Shown here one piece after another: positions 1 to 6,956 of a stretch of 21,031 nucleotides of DNA. The position numbers and the translations under genes are program-made. The DNA lies in NCBI GenBank assembly GCA_035506215.1, contig DATJPW010000258.1, positions 1-21,031 of the forward strand. Reading direction: 5' to 3'. The notes below the pieces were generated by a model. It saw nothing but the letters and a program-made list of their open reading frames with translations, did no database searches and had not been told where the DNA came from. Numbering within the stretch: position 1 is the first letter of the stretch; every line of letters starts with the position of its first letter. The DNA is from DATJPW01 sp035506215. Its GTDB lineage: Bacteria > Desulfobacterota > Desulfomonilia > Desulfomonilales > Desulfomonilaceae.

Positions 1-131
1 TACTCCGCCAATCCACGCTTGGCCAATACCCGCGTTATCGCCGCCGTCAACGTAGTCTTACCATGATCTATGTGCCCTATCGTCCCCACATTCACGTGGG
101 GCTTCGTCCGCTCAAACTTCGCCTTGCCCAT
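1..131 (-). CDS. tuf: Elongation factor Tu, N-terminal fragment (runs off the window)
   Basis: The 43 residues seen begin MGKAKFERTKPHVNVGTIGH and contain the G1/P-loop motif GHIDHGKT (residues 19-26), the GTP-binding signature of EF-Tu. The protein delivers aminoacyl-tRNA to the ribosome. The start is supported by a strong Shine-Dalgarno (GAGGAGGAG) a few bases upstream of the ATG. The gene is the last visible member of a tRNA-tuf transcription unit. Only the first tenth of the gene is in the window, so integrity cannot be judged. Confidence 0.96.
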   Translation of the reverse strand, partial: MGKAKFERTKPHVNVGTIGHIDHGKTTLTAAITRVLAKRGLAE

Positions 132-219
132 GGACTCCTCCTCTTTGGATTAGGGCAGATTGATATGCTGGAGGCCTGAGATTCCCGACACGGTTTTCAT
201 AGCATTACCATATCCTTCA

Positions 220-296
220 TGGAGCCCACGACCGGGATCGAACCGGTGAACCTCTTCCTTACCAAGGAAGTGCTCTACCTACTGAGCTACGTGGGC
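220..296 (-). tRNA. tRNA-Thr (anticodon GGT)
   Basis: On the minus strand a full cloverleaf can be folded. The acceptor stem is GCCCACG/CGTGGGC, the anticodon arm is CTTCC-TTGGTAA-GGAAG with anticodon GGT, and the T arm contains GGTTCGATCC. The 3' CCA is encoded (220-222). It lies directly upstream of tuf, in the position thrT holds upstream of tufB in E. coli. Confidence 0.97.
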
Positions 297-370
297 AACT
301 TTAGCCGTTACCCCAAACGGCCTGCAGCCGCGTTTTACGGTAACCGAGGCGGCAGCTTCGAAACTTGAAT

Positions 371-447
<77 letters not shown>

Positions 448-480
448 AGGCATTCGGCAAATCATGCTGTCCTTGCTAAC

Positions 481-565
481 TGGTGGAGGGGGGAGGATTT
501 GAACCTCCGAAGGCTGAGCCAACAGATTTACAGTCTGCCCCCTTTGGCCACTCGGGAACCCCTCC
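481..565 (-). tRNA. tRNA-Tyr (anticodon GTA)
   Basis: A class II tRNA with a long variable arm, 85 nt including the encoded CCA (481-483). The acceptor stem is GGAGGGG/CCCCTCC, the anticodon loop CTGTAAA gives GTA, and the variable arm follows it. The T arm has GGTTCAAATCC. The long variable arm and GTA anticodon identify it as bacterial tRNA-Tyr. Confidence 0.97.
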
Positions 566-570
566 ACACC

Positions 571-646
571 TGGAGCTGGCGATGGGACTCGAACCCGCAA
601 CCTGCTGATTACAAATCAGCTGCTCTACCGGTTGAGCTACGCCAGC
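571..646 (-). tRNA. tRNA-Thr (anticodon TGT)
   Basis: First tRNA of the cluster. The acceptor stem is GCTGGCG/CGCCAGC, the anticodon arm GCTGA-TTTGTAA-TCAGC gives TGT, and the T arm contains GGGTTCGAGTCCC. CCA is encoded at 571-573. Only five bases separate it from tRNA-Tyr, so the four tRNAs are surely processed from one transcript. Confidence 0.97.
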
Positions 647-671
647 AAAGGATTCCTCCATAAAACCATTT

Positions 672-700
672 TTTTTAACATGCTTATTGGCTGCTGTCAA
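672..700 (-). promoter_or_regulatory. Sigma-70-type promoter of the tRNA-tuf operon
   Basis: On the minus strand a perfect -35 TTGACA (695-700) is followed by a 17-nt spacer and the -10 TAAAAA (672-677), preceded by TG one base upstream (extended -10). Transcription would begin near 665, about 19 nt before the first tRNA. The spacing and position are right for the cluster, although the -10 matches consensus only in part. Confidence 0.7.
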
Positions 701-760
701 CACAAAAGTTTTCAGCTCGGCAACCATTGGTTTCTTGTGCTGAAAAATTTTTATTACGAC

Positions 761-779
761 TCCCCCGGAAAGCGGGGGA
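761..779 (-). terminator. GC-rich hairpin downstream of ispH, possible terminator
   Basis: A 6-bp perfect C/G stem (CCCCCG/CGGGGG at 762-767 and 773-778), extended by a T-A pair, with a 5-nt loop. It sits between the end of ispH and the tRNA promoter. In the minus direction a T-rich stretch follows only after about 14 nt, so it is not a textbook intrinsic terminator. A second small hairpin (GTGACT-GAAT-AGTCAC, 863-878) lies just after the ispH stop. No coding sequence is seen in 701-883. Confidence 0.45.
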
Positions 780-883
780 AACAATCTCTTGCCTTTGACC
801 ATTGAAATTTGCTTTCCCGCCAAACGCACCACTTCACTCCTCACAATCACAGCCTGCCTTTTGTGACTGAATAGTCACCCAGC

Positions 884-2632
884 TCACCACCAACCATATA
901 GTAACGAAATGACTCCCGCAACCAGCAAGTTTACATCCAGCAAACCCTCAAACAAAAGTCGATCAACCAGATGCCTCTTCCGATACACAATGAAAAAAAT
1001 AATAAACACTAGTATAACAGGAACCAACCAAAAGCCCACGAGCGATGTCAGGCCGCCCGCGGCGGCCCCGCATAGCAACACTGCCAGAACAAACAATAAT
1101 ACCTGCAAGAGCTTCCTTGTCTTTCCCACACCTATGAGGATCGGAATTGTCTCTCGACCCATTATCCGGTCTCCCTGAAGGTCCAGTAGATCTGAGAGGG
1201 CAGTTCTCCAAAATACCGTACCGGCGGCGAAGCAAAAAGCCACCAACAGGGCGGGCAATGACAAAGGTTCAGGAGACCCGATTGCCGGTAATATACAGGC
1301 GCAAACTCCCCACCCGAGGGCTACAACTGGTGTTTTGGATCCGGGCAGATCCTTGAGACTTCGCCATTTAAATCTTGGGAAAATTGATCGAGAGAATACC
1401 GGAAGAGTGTACAGCCGTCCGGCTAGCAGCATCGCAGTGAGCATAAGACACGAATTAATGCTCTCCATGTAGCTGAATATTATTGCAGCTAGAGAAGCCA
1501 GGGCAGCCATGATCGTCAGTTCCATACGGTGGCTTGCGTAGAACGCAGCCACTTCGGGTGTATTGAACCGGACCGCGCCAGACCTCTCCTGAATTCTATT
1601 AATCAGGTGCATTGAAAAGACAAAGAGTACTGTCACAGCCAATGGGAGCCAAGTTATCTGCCTGCTCTGAAGGGCCAGGCTTGCCGCTGTGATTCCCCCG
1701 CCGGCCAATCCTGCCACACAATATGTCATCACCGCTATGTCACCAAGACGCCTGAGGCTTTTCAGCGGGCTTGCTTCACGGCTCATTCCGATTTCTTTGA
1801 GTCTATCTATGACTTCGCGAATCTGCCAGTTGGGAGTGCTAGCGCCGGCAGTCACTCCTATCGTGTCCGAAGCGGCGATCAGCGACGTGGGTATATCTTC
1901 GTCGGTTTCTACGTGTAGGGTCTTGATTCCTTGTGATCGTGCTACCTTGGCCAACCGTCGCGTGTTCCCTGAACCCTTTCCACCGACCACGACGATAGTG
2001 TCCACCTCGCGAGCCATACGGCTTACCTCGGATTGACGCTTTCTGGTGGAGTCACAAATCGTGTCGTGCACATGGATCTTGGGGAAACGCTGTTTGAGGA
2101 CCTCCACTACCCCTTGAAATGTCTGCGTCTCTTGAGTGGTCTGGGCTACTACGCAAATTTCGCGGTCGGCATCGACTGTTTCACATGCCGAACACCTGTC
2201 CGCGGATGAAATAACTATCCCGCCGCTGGACGCGAAACCCATGAGTCCCCGGACTTCGGGATGGTCTTCATCTCCCACAATGAAACAAAAGTGCCCTCGT
2301 TCCGAATGGTTGCGTATTACAGCCTGGACCCGGGCAACCCGCGGACACGTAGCATCTATTATTTTGACGCCTTTTTCTGCGAGAATATTTTTCTCCCGTG
2401 GGGAGATCCCATGAGCCCGTATCACTACGGTGCCTCCGTTAACATCATCCAACGACTCAATCTCTTTAATTCCTCTGGACTCAAGTAGCTTCAGCGTCTG
2501 AGGGTTGTGAATCAGCGGCCCGTAGGTGGATATAGGCAAAGGAGGGGCGCTTCTTTGGAGGTCCAGGACCATGTCCACAGCCCTGCGTACTCCCATGCAG
2601 AAGCCCGCGGTTTTTGCGAGACGAATTTTCAT
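884..2632 (-). CDS. ispH: IspH (HMBPP reductase) fused to a UbiA-like membrane prenyltransferase domain
   Basis: The 582-residue protein has two parts. Residues 1-285 are a complete IspH/LytB, the last enzyme of the MEP isoprenoid pathway, which reduces HMBPP to IPP and DMAPP on a [4Fe-4S] cluster. The cluster cysteines C12, C96 and C193 are present, with substrate residues H42, H74, H124, E126, the QTT motif (164-166) and SGNTRR. Residues 290-582 are a polytopic membrane domain with about eight hydrophobic segments. It has UbiA-family signatures: YTLP (408-411) and the second Asp-rich motif D481-x2-D484-x3-D488 followed by GRETIP. The first Asp-rich motif is degenerate (N345-R-I-Q-E). The ATG lies 3 bp after the upstream mocA-like stop and has no visible Shine-Dalgarno, suggesting translational coupling. 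IspH function is confident; prenyltransferase activity of the C-terminal half is uncertain. Confidence 0.93.
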   Translation of the reverse strand: MKIRLAKTAGFCMGVRRAVDMVLDLQRSAPPLPISTYGPLIHNPQTLKLLESRGIKEIESLDDVNGGTVVIRAHGISPREKNILAEKGVKIIDATCPRVARVQAVIRNHSERGHFCFIVGDEDHPEVRGLMGFASSGGIVISSADRCSACETVDADREICVVAQTTQETQTFQGVVEVLKQRFPKIHVHDTICDSTRKRQSEVSRMAREVDTIVVVGGKGSGNTRRLAKVARSQGIKTLHVETDEDIPTSLIAASDTIGVTAGASTPNWQIREVIDRLKEIGMSREASPLKSLRRLGDIAVMTYCVAGLAGGGITAASLALQSRQITWLPLAVTVLFVFSMHLINRIQERSGAVRFNTPEVAAFYASHRMELTIMAALASLAAIIFSYMESINSCLMLTAMLLAGRLYTLPVFSRSIFPRFKWRSLKDLPGSKTPVVALGWGVCACILPAIGSPEPLSLPALLVAFCFAAGTVFWRTALSDLLDLQGDRIMGRETIPILIGVGKTRKLLQVLLFVLAVLLCGAAAGGLTSLVGFWLVPVILVFIIFFIVYRKRHLVDRLLFEGLLDVNLLVAGVISLLYGWW

Positions 2633-2635
2633 TAT

Positions 2636-3259
2636 TTAAACAAATTCTGAATTTCGTGATGATTCGCGGATCCGTTGCAGGTCATCCGCGTTGTCCAGGT
2701 CCACATCATCATAGTAACCGCCCATCTCAATTCCGACAACCCTGTCTGGGTTATTCCGCAAAACAGGCCTGCCACCGACATCACCCTCGACCTTCGCCAG
2801 TTCGGGAAAAAGGCTGGCAGGAAAGATTACGGGATTGGTGCGGCGACCTTGAATCAGCGGCGCTATAATCTGATCTGATTCCTTGTCGAACTCTGCCAAG
2901 AGTTTATTAATGACCGTGACAGTCAAAAAGGGCTGGTCCCCAAGTATCAGCATCACTCCTGGCGACTCTTTGCTTAACATCATTATACCGGTCCGTAATG
3001 ATGAAGACATCCCGCGTTCGGGCCGATCATTGACAGCAATAAACAGTCGTTCGTGACCGGCATCGGCTCCGAGCGCCTTCGCCAATTGGGTATTGGACGG
3101 ACCTGTAACCAAAATTATGCGGTTCAGGTCCGATTCCAGGGCAGCACGCACCACCCGAGATATAACCGGAGCTCCATGGACTTCCAACGTGAGTTTCTGG
3201 CGTCCCATCCGGGTGGACAATCCCGCGGCCAGGATGATTCCTTCCACTGTTTTTCTCAT
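2636..3259 (-). CDS. MocA-like molybdenum-cofactor nucleotidyltransferase family protein
   Basis: A 207-residue single-domain nucleotidyltransferase of the NTP_transf_3 (MobA/MocA) type. The N-terminal nucleotide-binding loop reads IILAAGLSTRMGRQKL (8-23), the metal site is in ILGDQPFL (105-112), and GDVGGRP lies near residue 160. LAAG-S-RMG-K rather than LAGG-RMGG-DK favours MocA (CMP transfer to molybdopterin) over MobA. A conserved YYDDVDLDNADD tail is usual for MocA-like proteins. No molybdoenzyme gene is in the window, so the substrate is not shown, and other sugar or cofactor nucleotidyl transfers remain possible. It is the first gene of an operon with ispH-ubiA. The ATG has only a weak ribosome-binding site. 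Confidence 0.85.
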   Translation of the reverse strand: MRKTVEGIILAAGLSTRMGRQKLTLEVHGAPVISRVVRAALESDLNRIILVTGPSNTQLAKALGADAGHERLFIAVNDRPERGMSSSLRTGIMMLSKESPGVMLILGDQPFLTVTVINKLLAEFDKESDQIIAPLIQGRRTNPVIFPASLFPELAKVEGDVGGRPVLRNNPDRVVGIEMGGYYDDVDLDNADDLQRIRESSRNSEFV

Positions 3260-3380
3260 GAGCTGTGGTCTTAGTTTGCTGCGTAATGGGGATTAGGAAC
3301 AGAAGCACCTCTGTTTCGAAGCACGTTCATGTATTCGGGAAGTCGTGGTCCGCTGCATTCGTTAGTTTCGACAATCCTCC

Positions 3381-3725
3381 TCACAAGGCGAGAACAAGGC
3401 GTAACCCAGCTTCAATTTCGTTCAATTTTACTTTACTTATCCTCCCGACTTTCTCGGTGAAGAAAGATTTATCTATAGTGATCAATTGGGAAACATTCAC
3501 TACAGATTTCTTTGGTAGACCGGACTCTTGTTCTGATAAGAAAACGTTGCCCGGCGCATCCGCTAACCGGAGGTTAGAAGTAATAACTGCTGCTATTACA
3601 GTGTTTATACGGCTCCTGTTAAAGTCATCCGACTGAATGATCATAAGGGGACTTCGATAACCGGGCTCAGATGCGGCCGGAGCAGGCAACGTGGCCCACC
3701 ATATCTCTCCCCGAAAAATCACCAT
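3381..3725 (-). CDS. mazF: MazF/PemK-family endoribonuclease toxin
   Basis: The 114-residue protein shows the MazF fold pattern: the N-terminal RGEIWWATL strand (5-13), YRSPLMIIQSD (23-33) carrying the conserved Arg before the second strand, VITSNL with its Ser/Thr (47-52), and VVNVSQLITIDK (75-86). MazF toxins cut mRNA at short sequence motifs and stop growth until neutralised. It follows the antitoxin with a 7-bp overlap (ATGGTGA), the usual arrangement for co-translated toxin-antitoxin pairs. The length is typical. The local sequence looks more AT-rich than the flanking housekeeping genes, consistent with an acquired module, but this was not measured. Confidence 0.88.
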   Translation of the reverse strand: MVIFRGEIWWATLPAPAASEPGYRSPLMIIQSDDFNRSRINTVIAAVITSNLRLADAPGNVFLSEQESGLPKKSVVNVSQLITIDKSFFTEKVGRISKVKLNEIEAGLRLVLAL

Positions 3726-3955
3726 TCATCCTTTTGCAGAGATGAATACTGAAGCGCATAAGCTTGATGGTCTAAATTAGACGACTCTTTGGAATATATT
3801 TGGTCTAGTTTGCTTGTGACACGATCATTCTTATGTCTTTCCAGATACTCTTTTACAGCCTCTGTGTACAGCTGACTTCTTGATAGCCCGATCCTATGCG
3901 CACACTTCTCTGCAGACTCGAAGATCGGATCCGGTATTGATATGGCGGTCTTCAT
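3719..3955 (-). CDS. mazE: Ribbon-helix-helix antitoxin, partner of the MazF-like toxin
   Basis: This 78-residue protein starts MKTAISIPDPIFESAEKCAH, a typical RHH DNA-binding beta strand and helix (KTAISIPDPIFESAE), followed by GLSRSQLYTEAVKEYLE (23-39). The polar C-terminal half (40-78) should wrap the toxin. Such antitoxins neutralise the toxin and repress their own promoter. A palindrome overlapping the promoter begins 10 bp upstream of the ATG. No Shine-Dalgarno is visible in front of the start, and the predicted transcription start nearly coincides with the ATG. Confidence 0.85.
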   Translation of the reverse strand: MKTAISIPDPIFESAEKCAHRIGLSRSQLYTEAVKEYLERHKNDRVTSKLDQIYSKESSNLDHQAYALQYSSLQKDEW

Positions 3956-3963
3956 AACAATAG

Positions 3964-3990
3964 AGTATAACCGTGGTTATACCATGTCAA
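3964..3990 (-). promoter_or_regulatory. mazEF promoter with embedded palindromic operator
   Basis: Minus strand: -35 TTGACA (3985-3990), a 15-nt spacer, and -10 TATACT (3964-3969). A perfect 8-bp inverted repeat with a 2-bp centre (GTATAACC-GT-GGTTATAC, 3965-3982) occupies the spacer and the -10 box. A bound RHH dimer pair there would block polymerase, which suits autoregulation. The spacer is shorter than the usual 17 nt. A 17-nt reading would use TACTCT as the -10. Confidence 0.65.
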
Positions 3991-4061
3991 GGAAGAATTC
4001 CTCTGTATTGAGAGCTGGTCGTAAGACTAAGCAGCAGGGTCAATTCGCATCTCGGACTATT

Positions 4062-5927
4062 TTATGCTCTGGCCTCCTTTGCCACAGTCTCCTCCGCTAT
4101 CGGTCGGCCGATAAGTTCCATGAATTCATCGGCCTCGATAGTCTCCCGATCAAGGAGTCTCTCGGCAACGAGATGGAGCAGGTTCTTGTGCTCTCGCAAG
4201 GTTTTCAGGGCTTCTTCCATTCGGGAATCAATTATACGTCTAACTTCATCGTCAATCATGCGGGCGGTTTCTTCACTTACCTCTTTGACGGGGAACTGAG
4301 GCGCCTGCGGCTGCAGAAACGGGCCGGGTTGCCGTTGATATGTGACTGCTCCCAGATTCTCCGTCATTCCGTAGACAGTCACCATACTGCGGGCAATGTC
4401 CGTAGCTCGCTGCAAATCGTTTTGTGCTCCTGTGGTGACGTCATCAAAAATGATAATTTCCGCTCCTCGTCCTCCGAGGAGCACGTCGATTTTCTCCAGG
4501 AGTTCTTGTCGAGACATCAGGTATCGATCTTCCGTGGGCAACTGTAATGTGAACCCAAGGGCGCCGATACCACGAGGCACAATGGAGATCTTATGGACTT
4601 TCTCGGCAGTGGGACGAAACGCTGCCACCAGAGCATGACCCGTTTCATGGTAAGCAACTGTTTTCTTTTCTTTTTCATTTAGCCTACGGTTCCTCTTTTC
4701 AAGGCCGGCGACAATCCTGTCAATGGCTTCTTCGAGTTCTTGCGGGCCGACTTCAAGCTTCTGTTTCCGAGCCGCCAGCAACGCGGCTTCGTTAACCAGA
4801 TTGGCTAGGTCCGCGCCCGTGAATCCGGGCGTTCTGCGCGCGATTACATCCAGGTCTGCATCACGTGACAGCTTCACATCACGCGTGTGGACTTTCAAGA
4901 TGTCGAGCCTGCCTTTCAAATCAGGTCGATCCACGAGGATATGGCGATCGAATCTACCGGGTCGCAAAAGAGCCGGATCCAGGATCTCCGGTCGGTTCGT
5001 GGCGGCCAGAATAACGACACCTTTGTTGGGTTCAAATCCATCCATTTCCACCAGGAGCTGGTTGAGGGTTTGCTCTCTTTCATCGTGGCCGGCCAAATTT
5101 CCCGCGCCTCGTGCCTTGCCGAGAGCATCCAATTCATCTATGAAGACCAAGCAAGGGGCTATTTTCGCGGCCTGTTCAAAAAGGTCCCTGACTCTGGCCG
5201 CGCCAAGACCGACAAACATCTCTATGAAATCCGATCCACTGATGGAGAAAAACGGCACGCCCGCTTCTCCAGCCACCGCTTTTGCCAGCAGTGTCTTGCC
5301 CGTTCCCGGAGGGCCGACGAGCAAGACCCCTTTAGGGATCTTTGCCCCCAAACGGGTGAAGCGCTCCGGATTCCGTAGAAATTCCAGGATCTCCTGAAGC
5401 TCTTGTATAGCTTCCTCCTGTCCGGCCACGTCTTTGAATGTGACACCTACATCGGTTTGGGCCACAATTTTTGCTTTGTTCTTGCCCAGGGTCATGATCC
5501 CTGCGCCCCCTCCCATCCTCTTCATGGCATAGTACCAAATCCCGACAAAAATCAGGGCAGGTAGCACCCACGACAAGAGTGTCACAAGAAACGTATTTTC
5601 GTTCTCTCCGATTATCTCAACATTATTCTTTTCGAGGAACTCCACCAAGTCTTTGTCTTCCACTCTTGGTGTCATATAGATCAACTTCGGGAACAGGGGT
5701 TCCTTTTGATTCCCGGCGCCCTTTTCATAACCTTTGAGGTACTTAGCCGAAACGACCACGGAGTTGATTTTGCCGTCCGCGATGAACTTCTTGAATTTCG
5801 TATATGACACGTTCTCGATTTGGGGCGCCAGCCATGATTGAAGCAGCATAAGAATCAAGAAAGCCAGTAATATATAAGCAATGGAAAATGATGGCTTTTT
5901 CTTCATGCTTTGATAGATTTGTTTCAT
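4062..5927 (-). CDS. ftsH: FtsH, membrane-anchored ATP-dependent zinc metalloprotease
   Basis: The 621-residue protein has the full FtsH layout. TM1 is at about 14-33, a short extracytoplasmic domain follows, and TM2 is at about 113-133. The AAA+ module has Walker A GPPGTGKT (205-212), the pore loop F238-V-G, Walker B VFIDELDAL (261-269) and a second region of homology ending in the arginine fingers R325/R328. The M41 protease site is HETGH (427-431) with the third zinc ligand D504 in TTGAQND. It degrades misassembled membrane proteins and short-lived regulators. The first ATG has a GGGAG/AGGG site just upstream; the internal ATG at codon 8 does not. FVGLG and DELDALGKARG vary from the usual FVGVG and DEIDAVGRQRG, hinting at a divergent paralog. 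The gene appears to be monocistronic. Confidence 0.97.
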   Translation of the reverse strand: MKQIYQSMKKKPSFSIAYILLAFLILMLLQSWLAPQIENVSYTKFKKFIADGKINSVVVSAKYLKGYEKGAGNQKEPLFPKLIYMTPRVEDKDLVEFLEKNNVEIIGENENTFLVTLLSWVLPALIFVGIWYYAMKRMGGGAGIMTLGKNKAKIVAQTDVGVTFKDVAGQEEAIQELQEILEFLRNPERFTRLGAKIPKGVLLVGPPGTGKTLLAKAVAGEAGVPFFSISGSDFIEMFVGLGAARVRDLFEQAAKIAPCLVFIDELDALGKARGAGNLAGHDEREQTLNQLLVEMDGFEPNKGVVILAATNRPEILDPALLRPGRFDRHILVDRPDLKGRLDILKVHTRDVKLSRDADLDVIARRTPGFTGADLANLVNEAALLAARKQKLEVGPQELEEAIDRIVAGLEKRNRRLNEKEKKTVAYHETGHALVAAFRPTAEKVHKISIVPRGIGALGFTLQLPTEDRYLMSRQELLEKIDVLLGGRGAEIIIFDDVTTGAQNDLQRATDIARSMVTVYGMTENLGAVTYQRQPGPFLQPQAPQFPVKEVSEETARMIDDEVRRIIDSRMEEALKTLREHKNLLHLVAERLLDRETIEADEFMELIGRPIAEETVAKEARA

Positions 5928-6049
5928 GCCCTGTACTCCCTATAATCCTTAATGTACCATTTGGACATATTGCAAACATGTGTCAATGGCATCTTCTGCG
6001 CCTGGCGCCGACGCATTGTCACAGGTAATCCTTATTATTATAAAATAAA

Positions 6050-6114
6050 GGCGCTTCTCGGAGCGCCCCACCTGCATCATATGTACATTTGCAAGTTTAG
6101 CAACCACTTGTAGA
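6050..6114. repeat. Intergenic structured repeat, copy A
   Basis: A hairpin GGCGCT-TCTCGG-AGCGCC is followed, after CC and 10 further bases, by a 34-nt block (6080-6113) containing TTTAGCAACCACTTG. The block matches 26 of 34 positions of the block at 17717-17750 (copy B) with no gaps. Within it CAAGT and ACTTG pair around a conserved loop. It lies in the 269-bp gap between ftsH and cobO, which also holds a perfect hairpin GTCCGC-CCCT-GCGGAC at 6151-6166 downstream of cobO. That hairpin has no U-tract. No gene is seen in the gap. Confidence 0.55.
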
Positions 6115-6196
6115 TTCCACTGCGTGAACATTTCTATTTCCACGAGTCGGGTCCGCCCCTGCGGACGGAGAATCGTGTTCGAGGTTGGACAGGACT

Positions 6197-6763
6197 CTAG
6201 TAATCAACTCCTTTTTGGGGTTCTATGCCTTCCCTGTATGCGTGCTTGATTTCTTGCACTTCCGACACCGTATTGGCCCTTGCGATTACCTCTGGATGGG
6301 CATCACGTCCTGTAAGGACCAGGTGCGTGTCCGGTGGCTTGCTGTCGATGAGGTCCAGCACTTGAGGAAGGTCGACCAAATGCAGGTGTAGTGCGTTGTT
6401 GATTTCATCACAGATTAATATGTCGAAATTCCCGGAAAGCAGCTTCTCTTTCGCGAGCTTGATTGCGTCCTGCGCGTTGGCTCTATGCTCTCTGTACGGG
6501 TAGGGATTGCCTTGAATCCCGCAGAATCCTTTCCCTGTCAAGTGATGTTCGACCTGTGGCGCCAACAACTTCAATGCATCGTACTCTCCCGCGTGCATGT
6601 CTCCCTTCATAAACTGAATGAAGCATACTCTCATGCCATGTCCGACAGATCTCAATATTATTCCCAGAGCCGAAGTGGTCTTGCCTTTTCCGTACCCCGT
6701 GATGACGACGACCAGCCCCACTTTTTTTTCGGGCTCCAACATCTGCATCGCCAATTCAGTCAT
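6197..6763 (-). CDS. cobO: Corrinoid (cob(I)alamin) adenosyltransferase, CobO/BtuR type
   Basis: The 188-residue protein has the P-loop TGYGKGKTTSALG (22-34), FIQFMKG (48-54), DEINNAL (119-125), and LTGRDAHPEVIARA (150-163) leading to the family's conserved C-terminal tail. CobO-type enzymes transfer the adenosyl group of ATP to cob(I)alamin, giving coenzyme B12, in the cytoplasm. GYGKGKTT replaces the commoner GDGKGKTT. The ATG has a good AGGGGG site 7 nt upstream. No cobalamin-riboswitch B12 box was recognised upstream and no other cobalamin gene is nearby, so this copy probably serves salvage or general corrinoid activation. Confidence 0.94.
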   Translation of the reverse strand: MTELAMQMLEPEKKVGLVVVITGYGKGKTTSALGIILRSVGHGMRVCFIQFMKGDMHAGEYDALKLLAPQVEHHLTGKGFCGIQGNPYPYREHRANAQDAIKLAKEKLLSGNFDILICDEINNALHLHLVDLPQVLDLIDSKPPDTHLVLTGRDAHPEVIARANTVSEVQEIKHAYREGIEPQKGVDY

Positions 6764-6774
6764 TTTTGACCCCC

Positions 6775-6796
6775 TGGTACTAAACTACTTGTACCA
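6775..6796 (-). promoter_or_regulatory. Hairpin abutting the cobO ribosome-binding site
   Basis: A perfect 6-bp inverted repeat TGGTAC/GTACCA with a 10-nt loop. In the cobO mRNA its 3' arm touches the GGGGG of the Shine-Dalgarno (6770-6774), so stacking or protein binding could modulate translation. This is structural inference only. The stem is short and partly A/T. Confidence 0.35.
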
Positions 6797-6956
6797 CCAA
6801 TATAATGCTTTGCATCCTCCGAAGTGGATAGCCGATGGAAAGGGCTTCAGTGTGACTGTGGTCCCGAGCGCTGTCAATTTTTAGTGATTTCTTTTGCTGC
6901 ATGCCCTATTTTGCTTATATGGTACAATTTTTCGCCTATGAGCCGAGGTCATGAGA

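Noticed and set aside
476..850. Open frame on the minus strand across tRNA-Tyr and tRNA-Thr
   Set aside because: It reads through two clear tRNA genes and their promoter, so it cannot be a protein gene.
3260..3380. Possible gene remnant between mazF and the mocA-like gene
   Set aside because: No open frame with family resemblance and no repeat; nothing supportable.
4723..5397. Long plus-strand open frames opposite ftsH
   Set aside because: They are antisense shadows of a fully conserved ftsH reading frame and have no start signals.
5941..5990. ftsH promoter starting at a TTGACA-like box
   Set aside because: The hexamer 17 nt downstream (CAAATG) is a poor -10 and no heat-shock-type consensus was found.
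6894..6928. Promoter for the ankyrin gene (TTGCTG and TACAAT)
   Set aside because: A spacer of 23 nt is too long, and no better -35 lies at 16-18 nt from the TACAAT.
6764..6950. Cobalamin riboswitch upstream of cobO
   Set aside because: No B12-box consensus was recognised and the space holds only a small hairpin near the ribosome-binding site.
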